From: Mytilus californianus
Taxonomy: Eukaryota; Mollusca; Bivalvia; Mytilida; Mytilidae
Direction: 5' to 3'
Length of the DNA: 64,000 nucleotides
Assembly: GCF_021869535.1 (NCBI RefSeq)
Contig: NW_026262659.1
Span: 2,666,001-2,730,000, forward strand
In this document: piece by piece, positions 1-10,069 of the stretch
Position numbering within the stretch: the stretch's first letter is position 1
Layout of the letters: each line of letters starts with the position of its first letter
Notes under the pieces: model-generated
The model's input: the letters and a program-made list of their open reading frames with translations, nothing else
Database searches by the model: none
Told to the model about the DNA's origin: nothing
Made by a program: the position numbers and the translations under genes

Positions 1-410
1 AGCTATTTCTCATCTCATTCGCCACTATGATATAGCGTATTGTATATACCAACAATACACACGTGTCAATGTGCTAAACCAAACATAAAGTATACATTTT
101 TATTTGAATTATTAAATTCTGCAATTTTTAATACTATTTGTACCTTCAACGAAAAGTACTGGGGCCAATTTTTCCCGTATTTTGTTCATATACGTACTTG
201 TGAAGTTCGATAATTGAGACAGACTCAAGCGCCTTAAGTCAATCAAACATGCAATGTGTTGAGTTTTTTAATTATAAAACAGTGTTTTTTAAATAAAAAT
301 AAAACCAATATGCTGATACTTAAAATTATCATAAATCGCATACAATCACACAAAAAACTGTCAACAATATATATATAAATATTGATCACACGAACTCGGA
401 ACCTATTCTA
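1..410. other. A+T-rich stretch, no gene seen
   Basis: No reading frame, splice pattern or recognised repeat was found here. Confidence 0.5.
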
Positions 411-1022
411 ACAAGAGTGCACACGCTGAAATTTCTCGCCTGCTTTACTGACCATTGATTTTATGTTGATAGTTCTAAATATAAAGCTTTACTACAAATA
501 TCACATAGAATTAACATTATCCAAGAAAATGAGGTCAAGGTCAGATAAACCAAACCGGAAATACATGTACACCTAACAATCATTCCATTCACCAAATATA
601 ATAGACCTATTGCTTATAGTATCTGAGATATGGACTTGACCACGAAAACTTAACCTTGTTCACTGATCCATGAAATGAGGTTGAGGTCAGATGAAAACTG
701 TCTGACAGATACGAGGACCTTGCAAGGTACGCACATACTAAATATAGTTATCATATTACTCATAATAAGAAAGAAATTAACATTACAAAAAATCTTAACT
801 TTTTTTTCAAGTAGTTACGGAACCATGAAAATGAGGTCAAGGACAATGGACAAATGACAGACGGAAACTTCTTAACATAAGGCATCTATATATACAAAGT
901 ATGAAGCATCCAGGTCTTCCACCTCCTAAAATATAAAGAATTTCAGTAGTTAGTTAACGCCGCCGCCGGATCACTATCCCTATGTCGAGCTTTCTGCGAC
1001 ATAAGTCACAGGCTCGACAAAA
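411..1022 (+). repeat. Dispersed bivalve repeat A, copy 1
   Basis: This stretch matches 23,544-24,266 at many blocks in the same order: a start around ACAAGAGTG, several blocks resembling ATGAAAATGAGGTCAAGG, the block CATCCAGGTCTTC, and an end near CGCCGCCG. It contains no lasting reading frame. The AGGTCA-rich wording is familiar from many bivalve intergenic and intronic sequences. I cannot name the family. Confidence 0.65.
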
Positions 1023-1701
1023 ACCTCTCAAATGTTTGTTATGGCTACGTTGTCTAAACCAACTGGGCTACAGATGCACGTAATAAACCTAAAACTACGA
1101 ATAATTTCTGCATTATATCTTCATATTTAAAGGTTTCATTGTTTCCCAATTCTTCCGACTTTCCCACATAACTAAGAAAAGTAATGACAATATTTGTGAT
1201 GCATTCTCCTTTTATTTAGGAACTTCAAAATTCAATCAAAACTTCTTCATGGATGTAAAAATTCTTCATATTCAGCAATCGGTCATTTAAGGGATTTTTT
1301 AAATTGTCATGTGAATTTACTTGTAGTCAGAATACAAGGGACAATGATCTTTATGTATTTTCACAAAAAAAAAACCAATTTCTTAAATTCTTTCAGTTTA
1401 AAAAAATATATATATATATATAACATGAGCCATTCTACAGATTTGAAACCCCATAGCTGACAAAATTGATAACGTCGGTATAGCGATTTGACGGTATATA
1501 AACGGACGGACAGAGATGAACCCATATGCATGAATTTCACACTTTTCACGTGTGTAATGACGGTGATGTGCGTTCCCAGGTTGTTAATGCAAGCACAGGA
1601 AGTGTCAAAATATGGCACTGTATTACTTTAATAGAAATGTCAATATATTTTTTTTCTAAATTGACATCTTTGGTATGTTGAAAGTTCCCATGAAAATTTG
1701 G
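1023..1701. other. Spacer with a short TA microsatellite
   Basis: A short TA run lies at about 1,406-1,422. An 85-codon minus-strand frame at 1,361-1,618 has no recognisable domain and looks fortuitous. Confidence 0.4.
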
Positions 1702-1710
1702 TATATAAAG
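1702..1710 (+). promoter_or_regulatory. TATA box candidate
   Basis: TATATAAAG lies 35 nt upstream of an ATG in a good context (GAAATGG). The spacing fits a core promoter with a start site near 1,733 and a very short leader. There is no independent support for transcription. Confidence 0.4.
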
Positions 1711-1744
1711 GACTCTGCTGCCCCTTGTCCATCACATCTCAGAA

Positions 1745-1810
1745 ATGGCTGCCAGTCTCAAAGTTCTTATATACAACGGTTACAAATACCAGAAAAAAAA
1801 GCAAAAATAG
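1745..1810 (+). pseudogene. Short ORF start, possibly a FLYWCH-type remnant
   Basis: From the ATG at 1,745 the frame reads 21 codons (it begins MAASLKVLIYNGYKYQ) to a TAG at 1,808. Beyond the stop the same frame continues with residues that could belong to the same domain, then meets a second TAG. The pattern of a hydrophobic strand followed by Gly-Tyr-Lys-Tyr and a lysine run resembles the beginning of FLYWCH zinc-binding domains, but no cysteine or histidine of that domain is reached. I read it as the broken first part of a short gene behind a TATA box. A chance start is the alternative. Confidence 0.3.
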
Positions 1811-1897
1811 TTAAAAGCAAATGAAGACCAGAAAATATATGCCATATAGATACAGAATAATTTGGTCTAGTGATAATGAATCCCTATATTACCATCG

Positions 1898-1993
1898 AAC
1901 CGTCGGACTATCGAACCGTCGGACCATTGAACCGTCGGACTATCGAACCGTCGTACCATTGAACCGTCGGACTATTGAACCGTCGGATTACCA
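1898..1993 (+). repeat. 16-bp minisatellite, six units
   Basis: Six consecutive 16-bp units of the type AACCGTCGGACTATCG alternate between endings ATCG and ATTG. The last unit has diverged. It lies 41 bp beyond the polyadenylation signal of the membrane-protein gene on the other strand. Confidence 0.9.
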
Positions 1994-2034
1994 CTACGGC
2001 CCCTTACCCAATAAGCAGAAGGAGATTCATACAT

Positions 2035-2040
2035 TTTATT
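2035..2040 (-). promoter_or_regulatory. Polyadenylation signal AATAAA
   Basis: AATAAA on the minus strand lies about 40 nt after the stop codon of the exon at 2,078-2,634. This is a plausible short 3' UTR for that gene. Confidence 0.55.
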
Positions 2041-2077
2041 AGGAAAATGGATAACAGGAATATTATTTAGGTATGTC

Positions 2078-2634
2078 TCATGTTTCAAATTCAGTTTCAA
2101 TTCTTCTTGGTCTTTCCAGCGAATTACTGTGTTGATAACTTGACTCATAGTCATGTGTCTCTGTGTTGTTCATAATTGGTTGATACGGATTCAAATAGGA
2201 ATCAGCATGACTTGAAGTGTTACTTTCACTTTCACTTTCCGGTCTAGAACTATTGCTTGTTTTGCCCTGCTGTGAAATGAGTTGATTTGTAGTAGAATAT
2301 TCACGAACAACAGCTGACTGATAAGGTTCCAGATACCCATCATCTAGCAAGGCTATATTGTCAGTCTCTGAAGATGATTTTGAATGCCTGTTTACATAAC
2401 GCAGTAAGTTTGGCGTGTCAGGAATGTTATCTTCATCAACGCTTTCATAATGAGGTTCATCTTGCGGAATTCGATCGATTCCAGCTCCCGAAACATCTAT
2501 GCTATGGGGATAGAATCTTACAAATTTGTCTTGTAATTTCTCTTTATAACAAAGACAGAATGTACAAACTGTAATAACAATTACAAAAGATGCGCCACCA
2601 ATTGTATAGGTAACAATTTCTCGGTGTAGAAAAC
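2078..2634 (-). CDS. Last exon of a single-pass membrane protein with Tyr-rich tail
   Basis: The frame is open for 184 codons to a TGA at 2,080-2,078. A splice acceptor (TTTATTTGTAG) at 2,636-2,635 fits an exon start at 2,634 with two bases completing a split codon, so I do not use the in-frame ATG upstream of it. The first ~28 residues include a hydrophobic segment (IGGASFVIVITVCTFCLC) followed by Lys-Glu-Lys, as expected for a membrane span and stop-transfer. The rest is a hydrophilic, Ser/Glu-rich tail with two near-copies of one motif, GYLEPYQ and SYLNPYQ, and a third Tyr cluster (DYESSYQ), all possible phospho-Tyr docking sites. Such tails occur on mollusc EGF-repeat and scavenger-type receptors. 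The EGF-like exon at 10.1 kb is the best upstream candidate, but its phase does not join directly, so at least one exon would lie between. Confidence 0.7.
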
Positions 2635-2640
2635 CTACAA

Positions 2641-3040
2641 ATAAAATGTAATTCAGCAGAAATTCTGAAGGTTCTCCCATTAAATTGTTTTTGAATAATA
2701 TAAATGATTGTAAAACAATTTTGTTGGCTAAACCATACCTTGTATATCAGTATACCACACAATGAACTTTTGGTAATTTCACCACAGTTTTATCATCAAC
2801 ATGTTACATTTGCTATTGATATTTCATTGGTCAAAATACATATAGAAATATTTTTTCTTGTAGTTTTACTATTTTGCGAGAGTAAGCAGAAAAAATTCCA
2901 TGCATAATGACGTAATACAATGATTGCAAATTACCACTAAACTTATTTAAAAAAAAAACATTGAGAGAAATTATAGTAACAAAAGTCCTTTAAAAATACC
3001 TTTATTCAACTTGTTTTCTTTTTGTGCTGTCTGATTTTCG
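2641..3040. other. Intron or spacer, nothing recognised
   Basis: A+T-rich sequence without a supported exon. If the exons at 2.1 and 10.1 kb are one gene, this is its intron. Confidence 0.4.
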
Positions 3041-3403
3041 ATGGTTGTATCTAGAACAGAAGCAAATCAGTTTCAGTTTGGTTTAGACTCATATAAAAAA
3101 AAAATATGTAACAGTTTACATAAATCCTCTAACAGCTCAGGACAGTATAGAAAAGTGACTGTATTTAATAAAAGCAAGGCAGGTCTGATCAGTTTGGAAG
3201 TTACAAAGAAACTAAGGTCTCAACTCCCTCTGGCAAAATTGACCTCATATGGATGTGGCTATCATTTTAGGTCCCTTGTTGATCATATAAGTAATCAGAT
3301 ATATTCAAGTAGTTTTACATCCTTAGCTTACAAATGGTTAGATTTTAAAGCGTTCCTGATGAAGATTTATACAGAAAAAAGTGATATTTTCATTAATAAT
3401 TGA
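3041..3403 (+). CDS. Unassigned 120-codon reading frame
   Basis: An open frame of 120 codons with a TAA stop and a fair start context. The product would be basic, Ser/Lys-rich and without membrane segment, zinc motif or repeat that I can see. It is longer than most chance frames in this A+T-rich DNA, but nothing in composition or motifs marks it as a real protein. A decayed retroelement fragment lies just downstream, so it may be part of a mobile element. I do not recognise it. Confidence 0.2.
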   Translation: MVVSRTEANQFQFGLDSYKKKICNSLHKSSNSSGQYRKVTVFNKSKAGLISLEVTKKLRSQLPLAKLTSYGCGYHFRSLVDHISNQIYSSSFTSLAYKWLDFKAFLMKIYTEKSDIFINN

Positions 3404-3459
3404 ACGTACAGAATGTAAGAGCATGTTGAGTGTAAAACAATCTAAAGTTTTGATATTAT

Positions 3460-3580
3460 TGCAAATATTTTTTTAGGTCTTTACAACGTTTACGAATCTG
3501 CATCTGATTGACTACACTGGTTGAGTATACCCCATTACATTATTCATGAAGATCATCTTTACAATAGAAAGAATGGTATC
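3460..3580 (-). pseudogene. Reverse-transcriptase scrap, Naiad-like
   Basis: The minus-strand translation contains a run like STSVVNQMQI followed by KDLKKYLQ. It lines up with the segment at 47,430-47,610 of the Naiad-like element there (STSDVNQMEI, then NDLLLNL). It is about 40 codons with stops on both sides. Confidence 0.45.
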
Positions 3581-4476
3581 CGGTAATTAGAATTATAATA
3601 CTTTTTTGTCATTGAATGCTATAGAACCTAATGTCTGTCATGTAAAACAGTTTTCCATCAACATTATTAGAACTATGCATTTGAGGTCAAATAGGGATTT
3701 CTCTATAGTTGTGATTATTTCATGCACAGAATAAACACAGTTTCTTGGATAAATACGTTAGTGATAACGTAACTCAACAACAAGAGAATGCAAGAAATAA
3801 AGTAAAAGCAAAAATATCTGAAAAGTTAGCGTACATACGCTATTGCAGATTCCTAGTCAAAGCTTTTCTATGTTATCATCAAGCTATGTAGAATTTGGTG
3901 TTGATCAACAATTTTTATGTTTAAAAAAAAATCATAGCTTAGTGAAATTGTTGCGATTTAGTTTGAAACATATAAACTTGTGTTTACACGTAGATGCCAT
4001 TGATTTTCCAACATTATTCTAAAATTCTTTTACTCAAAAGATCAACCCATTCAACTAGTCAATGCCGTTAAAGACAGGGTCATTTTGAGGTATCGGTAAG
4101 TATTTGATATAGTTATAGTTACTCAATACCTGTTTCTGAAGAACTTGTAACCCGTGATATTTCCGTGAAATTGATGCATCCGATCATTATGTCACATCTG
4201 CCAAAAAATGTTAAACAACACTATAGCTTTATGTCCTTATGTAATTACTGGTGAATATTTATAAATATAAGGTACTGGCTAAGATTAGCCACAAAAAGTA
4301 ATAATAAGAAATAATTATTGTTACTTCCAAGACTAGTTGCATATCTGGATCTTTTCTTTGTTGCATCAATTAACACATTTGGAAGGCTAAATCAAATACA
4401 AAGTTGAATATCACCAAAAACCAGAAATGCTGAAAAATTGTGCTTAATACGGCTGTCCGCAATCTTTGTTTTGTGG
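3581..4476. other. Spacer, nothing recognised
   Basis: A+T-rich sequence ending at the TA target of the inverted-repeat element that starts at 4,479. Confidence 0.4.
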
Positions 4477-4789
4477 TACACAGGTAAAATAGCATGTTTT
4501 ACGGACGTTTAGTACCACGGACGTTTCCATCTGTATTACATCCGTATTCATTCATAACACATCCGTCATACAGATTGTTAAATTTCATCTATTTCACGGA
4601 ATTTTAAATAATAGTGACATAGCTCAGTATAACCACTGTATGAAACACAAATATGATATACACATAGTATTTAAATCTGTGTAATTCTGTCACCCTTTAG
4701 ACAAAGAGAGAGCCATAAAATATGTTTTAGTTGTGTTTCTTATTCATCTTGTTGTTCCAATACAACCTTGTTCGAGGAATAATCTTTTG

Positions 4790-5055
4790 ACCATAGTTTG
4801 TAATAATTGATGTGTATGCATATTACTTCCAGAAGGTGTTGTGCATATCACCATGATCTTTATCTGACCTTGACCTTTGACCTTAATGTTAAAATAATAA
4901 GTTTTTTCACATTTTCTGTCTGCATGGTCTGTAACATAAATTTTCAATCAGTTGACAAAAGCTTTTGATAATTACCACATGAGTGCAACACCTAAATATG
5001 ATGTGTCGCATAGCATTGACTGTGACCTCTGACCTTGATCTTTGTTTATATCAAA
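4790..5055. repeat. GACCTTGACC-type bivalve repeat
   Basis: Two degenerate units each contain clusters such as TGACCTTGACCTTTGACC near 4,866-4,883 and TGTGACCTCTGACCTTGA near 5,020-5,037. These are tandem AGGTCA half-sites on the minus strand. This wording recurs in bivalve genomes. Confidence 0.5.
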
Positions 5056-5439
5056 TTATTGATTTTTTTATTTGTCCACACTAAAAACCATATATATTCT
5101 TGTTTGCCATTGCAAGACCTTTTCAGTGTAACTAACGGTTTGCCCTCTCCTACAGGTAATAAATTGTGAATTACTTTAAAATGATTCATAAACCCACCCG
5201 TAAACAGTATATATTCTTAATCATGATGCAAAGACCTTTCATTACACCAAAGAAAACAAGGGCCCCATTGATTAGTTTGCGGGTGCCCTATTTTGATCAC
5301 AATGTTTGTCTGTCCGTCAACACCTCTATGTCTTACGATACGTCAAGATTGGCTCAACAGATGTTTTAGATCTTTAAGCACAGTGTTAATATCTATAAAA
5401 GGGAACCTTTTCTCTGTGAAATTTAGACAATAATTTGAT

Positions 5440-6200
5440 AAAACCTAAGTTTTTGTTGAAAAAATCTTTCAGAAGCATCTTCTTGTGCTAGAATTTCATT
5501 AAAAAATGTTTATAGATAGGTTTCATATGCTATTTAAAATTGTTTCCCAATGTCAAAATTAGTGTTATCATTAAAAGAAGGGGATGAAATTTGATGAAGT
5601 ATAAAATATTAGTTACAATATTTATTCAAAATTTTAAATGAAAAAAAAATTTCTTTGTTAATTTGCAGGTAAAAGTACTGTAAAAACTTAATTTCTGTTA
5701 CAAATAATAATTTTTTGGAAATATTTTTTGGGGTTGGATTTAAAAAAAATGATGATATATATGTATGATATGCTATTCAAGATTGTTTCCCGGTGTTTTT
5801 GTTTTTATATAAAATAGGAGGTACACTTTAATGTTGGCCAACTACATTTTTGTCCAAAATTACAAATTTTGTAAAATGTCTTCTTATGCTAGGATTTTAA
5901 AAAAAAATATATACAAAGGTGTAATAAATTATTTTAAAGTGATCGAACGCACAAAAAATATAAAAGAGTGGTAAAACTACCTTTTTGTTAAAAAATCCAA
6001 ACGTTTGGAACTCGTCTGTTTATGTTACGATTTAAAATTGATATATACTATTAGGTATAAGATGCTATTCCAAATTGTTACTCAATGTCAAATATTGGGT
6101 TAGAAGTAAGTTTTCGCGAGAGAAAAAAAATCGCAAATTTGGAGAAACAACTTTTTGTGAGTTTGGATTGAAAACAATGAATATATAGGTATAAATGCAT
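5440..6200. repeat. Degenerate tandem repeat with GATGCTATTCAA-like core
   Basis: Blocks resembling ATGCTATTCAAAATTGTTTCC followed by a CAATGTCAAAATT-like tail recur near 5,525, 5,768, 6,059 and 6,190. A shared upstream block ends in TTCTTGTGCTAGAATT-like sequence. Unit spacing is irregular, roughly 130-290 bp. Confidence 0.45.
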
Positions 6201-6262
6201 TCCAAGTTTTTTCCTGATGTCAAAATTGTGATATAAACTCAGTTTGTGTAAAGATGTGATCA

Positions 6263-6392
6263 ACTTTAAGAAATATTTTTGTTTTGCATTTTATTGAAAA
6301 TAGAAAGTTCAATAACTCAGAAGATATACTTTAAGAAATATTTTTTGTTTTGCATTTTATTAAAAATAGAAAGTTCAATAAATCAGAAGATA
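6263..6392 (+). repeat. 65-bp tandem duplication
   Basis: A 65-bp unit beginning ACTTTAAGAAATATTTTT is repeated once, directly adjacent, with a few differences. Confidence 0.85.
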
Positions 6393-6400
6393 GTGTTACG

Positions 6401-6404
<4 letters not shown>

Positions 6405-6465
<61 letters not shown>
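6405..6465. repeat. AT microsatellite, about 30 units
   Basis: Uninterrupted AT dinucleotide run of about 60 bp, directly abutting the hairpin element to its right. Confidence 0.95.
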
Positions 6466-6467
<2 letters not shown>

Positions 6468-6468
<1 letters not shown>

Positions 6469-6656
6469 TTCAATTCAAATGGAATCCGACATCCACACGA
6501 ATTCTGACATCCTTATATAATTCAAGTCAACCTTTATTTCAATAAATTGTTGATTTCATTCATGAGGGCATTAATGTGTTCTGGTAAAATACTGAAACTG
6601 ATTGGATAGATTTATATAATTGTTTTCGTGGATGTCGGGTTCCATTTGAATTGAAT
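6468..6656. mobile_element. Short hairpin (MITE-like) element
   Basis: About 30 bp at the left (CAATTCAAATGGAATCCGAC onward) is nearly the exact reverse complement of the right end. The centre is about 120 bp and non-coding. It sits against the AT microsatellite, a common target of small non-autonomous elements. Confidence 0.65.
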
Positions 6657-7252
6657 TTGAATTTATGCAAACAATTATATAAAACACGCCTTTTAGTTTA
6701 TTTATAAATGTGATATATGTCAGAATTTAAGCACACTTTACACGTATTTCTCGAGTGTACAATGTTTAAAATCTGTGATACACGTATCAAAAGTACTCTA
6801 AAAAGCTCTTATGAAGATATATTATCAATATACATGTATGACATTTACTTGTATTGACCTCCATCATGCATGGTATCTTTACTACGAGACAGCAAACCAG
6901 TAACCCCAAAACCTAAGAGACAAGTTCTTGCTATATTTGCAGGGTAGTATATGATAAATCAAAACATATTTTCTTTTAAACCATTTTTTTGCACGTTGAT
7001 GTTACAATGAAAGAAATGTATAAGGCAAATATTAAATAATGTTTTTTAATGAAAATAAAACATGTGCTTTCACATCCGTAATACGGATGTTTGAATAAAC
7101 GTCCGTAAAACGTAAGTTTTAGAACGTCCGTAATACGGAAGATCCGTTTTACAAACGAGGTACTATTTTCCCGTAAAACGTACGTAATACGGACGTTTTA
7201 CGGACGTATTTCATAACGTCTGTGATACGTCCGTAGCTATTTTACCTGTGTA

Positions 7253-8365
7253 GCAAAACCTTAGTGTTTCAACTTTTCAATTGTCAACTTTCCATTTTTC
7301 AGCAGTTACAAACCCTTTGCTCTATCATATAGCGTTTACCTATCTGAATTAAAACGTTACAAAAGGGTAAGAAAGGATATGATCCTTACACAAAACGATA
7401 TGTCTGTGTGTCACAACTCACCAGCCTTATGTTTTCGCAGTCTAAGATCATACGATACCAGAAAAGTGGTAAAATCTGTAATTTAACGACCCATGCATAG
7501 GAGGAAACGCTTATCATATCGACGCATCCATTCTCGATTCCCTCAGTTTTTGTTTGTTATTTTGAGTTGTCTTGATCGGTTTTTGAGATTTGAACATCGT
7601 TAAACTACTGTTGCATACATGTGTGTGTCAAAATATATATCTTTGTTCTAGCTTTTTGTTCGTTGTTTCTACATTATGTTCTGGATCAAACGTTTTTATT
7701 TGGTTTACCTAAATCAAATCTTAATTGATTAATGTTTTGATAAATTGTGATATATCAAGACAAAATATTAATAACATAAACTATACTACTGTGATGAATT
7801 CTAGATCTTGTTGGGTAAGTTGTGCCACGTGAGTTGTGCAGTGCTCATTCATCCATCTGTTATATTAAAATTTTGTCTTTGGCAATTCATAATTTTACTA
7901 TAACAAGACCAAACTAAAGTGAAAATTATTCAATTTTTACAATTTGAGTTAAAGTATTTTGAAGTTTAAATTTTTATTTTATTTCTAAAATTTCTCCTAA
8001 TGTAAGTAACTTTATTTTTGGAATGTTAATTTTTGATAAAGAAGAATGACATACAACTTGAATATTTTGATTACGTAATTAAGCCGGATAACAAAGAGAC
8101 ATGTAAGTGCTAAATTATTTACTTTGGATTATGTACCTTACATGTAAATTAAGACTTTTTGTTAAACAACCTTTTCCTATTACTCATGTGTGAAATTGTT
8201 AATAACACCTGTCACCCATGACTTGATTATTGACCAACCAGTGAAAATAGGTTGTGGTCAAGGGAGCGATACAAGGTACTTTTGATTGGTGAAAACAGGA
8301 GAAAGTTAAGAAATCAGTGATCATGTGACCACGCCCGCATGGAAACAATTTAGGTTTTCAACGGT
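7253..8365. other. Spacer with a decayed repeat-C tail near 7,535-7,620
   Basis: The stretch 7,535-7,620 keeps a CCCTCAGTTTTTGTTTG block and a later ACATCGTTAAACTACTGTTGC block in the order found in repeat C (for example 23,290-23,390). Otherwise nothing was seen. From about 8,200 it becomes richer in CCAAT- and CACCC-like boxes, including GATTGG at about 8,284 and CCACGCCC at about 8,330. Confidence 0.35.
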
Positions 8366-8434
8366 CACTTTGATTACTGATTCCCAATAATAAACATCTA
8401 TATTTACTAGAACTTTCTCTTGTTTTACACCAGG
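8366..8434 (+). repeat. 69-bp direct repeat, copy 1, ending at a GTAAGT donor
   Basis: This 69-bp stretch recurs at 9,600-9,668 with one difference. Here it ends in ACACCAG followed by GTAAGT, a consensus 5' splice site. It follows a region with promoter-like boxes, so it could be a non-coding first exon on the plus strand. Confidence 0.55.
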
Positions 8435-9141
8435 TAAGTTGAATTATATTTTTTGTATTTTTGTTTAATTTAAATTAAAGAGTTTTAATTACTTTATATT
8501 TTTGGGTAAAGCAAACTAAAGTTAAAATTCATTTTATGCTATTCACTTAAATTAATTGTATATATTTTGTATAGATTTTATTTCGTTTCCATTGTGATTA
8601 ATTATTTTGTATTGGTTACGCTTAGGACGCGACGCTTTTTATTTATGTAAACAATTGATAAATGTTTCAAGAATTTATTTAATACAAATCTATTCTATGT
8701 TTAGAAATATATAGTTGATTTTATAATAGTTATTTTCAAAAGTTTATTGAAAGTCCGGAAATATTTCATATTGTATCCGTATTGACTTTAAATATTATAA
8801 TGTCCAGGGGAGATAATTTGTAATTTTTATTTGCCGGGAGAAATGTCTTTTGTTGATAAAGCAATGATTATAGAGTTTTATCGAAAGCTAAATAACAAAG
8901 ACATGAAACCTTATTTTCTACTTTATTATTCTGTAAGTTGTGTTTTTATATTTTGTATATAGATTGCATATTTAGTTCATAAATTAGGTTTTGGAAAGCG
9001 ACACTTGTCCGCAGGATTTCAGTTTGTTTACAAAATAGTTTGAACATTTTGAATTGACTTAAGAACTTATATTTAAATTGAATTTAGTTAATTTTATTGT
9101 ATTACACACATACACGGAACTCGTGTCAGAAGTACATGTTT

Positions 9142-9154
9142 GTTGCTTAGCAAC
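9142..9154. promoter_or_regulatory. Palindromic X-box-like site
   Basis: GTTGCTTAGCAAC is a perfect palindrome apart from its central base. It resembles an RFX X-box with a one-base shorter spacer. Confidence 0.25.
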
Positions 9155-9329
9155 ATGGGTATATTCTTTATTTTAATATTTTGCAAAAGGAGTAAATACT
9201 GTTTAAGCATTATGCAAGGTTATTTTACATACCAATTTATTCATAAATAAATTGTATTTGGTATTAGATTTTATGCGATTAAATATTAAGATAGTATGAC
9301 AAAGATTTTATTAATTTTAAAAGTTTGTT

Positions 9330-9343
9330 GTTTCCATAGCAAC
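9330..9343. promoter_or_regulatory. X-box (RFX-type) motif
   Basis: GTTTCCATAGCAAC fits the X-box consensus bound by RFX factors, including the central AT. No ciliary or other RFX-regulated gene is visible nearby, so function is uncertain. Confidence 0.3.
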
Positions 9344-9599
9344 AAATAATTATGCAAAACATTTGAAATTAAGTATCCATTTAAGTTGAAACGATTCGGT
9401 TTATTTAACATATTGTATTATGCATTGACCTGTACGTAAAGTTTTGTAAAGCTGTTTCACTTGATAAAATAGAGTTTGGCCAAGTTTTATTTAATTGATT
9501 AAAATTAACATAGAGTTATGTCCCTTAATTTAGTTCCGTTGTGAAATTCTAAATTTATTATCAAATGAGACTTGCTATTTTATTGTGTAAAATCTGTAG

Positions 9600-9668
9600 C
9601 ACTTTGATTACTGATTTCCAATAATAAACATCTATATTTACTAGAACTTTCTCTTGTTTTACACCAGG
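9600..9668 (+). repeat. 69-bp direct repeat, copy 2
   Basis: Same 69 bp as 8,366-8,434, but after ACACCAG the sequence continues GCGCTAAGAAG instead of GTAAGT. The join falls exactly at the splice site of copy 1. Confidence 0.6.
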
Positions 9669-10069
9669 CGCTAAGAAGTCATCAGACGCAGCAGAAAAGT
9701 CAGTATGACACACCCATGGAAACAGTCGAAAACAAATAAAATGAGTCTTTATAAAAAACGATAAAAAAATGCACATATATTGAAACAGTGACCAAGCCGC
9801 ATTATACGCGAAATTGGGAAGTTAACCGATTAATTGTTTACGGAGACATATTTGTTTCGACAGATCATTGGCCTTTTCTATGAAAGAAAAATCCTCAATT
9901 ATTTGCAACGAATCCATTTTTTCTGTGAAACGAAAAGGATAAATGGATTTAATATCTACTTTTGCATTTTGATCGATGTTTCGAAAAAAGTGAAGTAAGC
10001 AGATTGTTTCTAAGATGTTTGTAACTACTTTCTATTTTGATATATGTGTGACGTCGGACAATAACTGAC
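9669..10069. other. Spacer, nothing recognised
   Basis: No supported exon or repeat. It would be intron if the EGF-like exon and the membrane exon are one gene. Confidence 0.35.

Larger units (their letters stand above)
4479..7250. mobile_element. 2.77-kb inverted-repeat element with TA target
   Basis: Both ends carry the perfect 15-bp inverted repeat CACAGGTAAAATAGC (4,479-4,493 and 7,236-7,250), flanked by TA on both sides. Just inside each end are many short palindromic variants of TACGGACGT and CCGTAATACGG (4,500-4,565 and 7,080-7,235). A TA duplication is typical of Tc1/mariner-type DNA transposons, and subterminal repeats often bind transposase. No transposase frame remains. The interior holds degenerate tandem repeats, an AT microsatellite and a smaller hairpin element, so it is a non-autonomous or decayed element. 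Confidence 0.7.

Noticed and set aside
1821-2042. 73-codon frame with NRRTIEPSDY repeats
   Set aside because: It is the minisatellite read in one frame. 48 bp (three units) keeps phase by chance.
8200-9670. Possible LTR retrotransposon bounded by the 69-bp repeats
   Set aside because: The shared stretch includes bases past any LTR end, lacks a tRNA-type primer site, and no gag or pol frame lies between.
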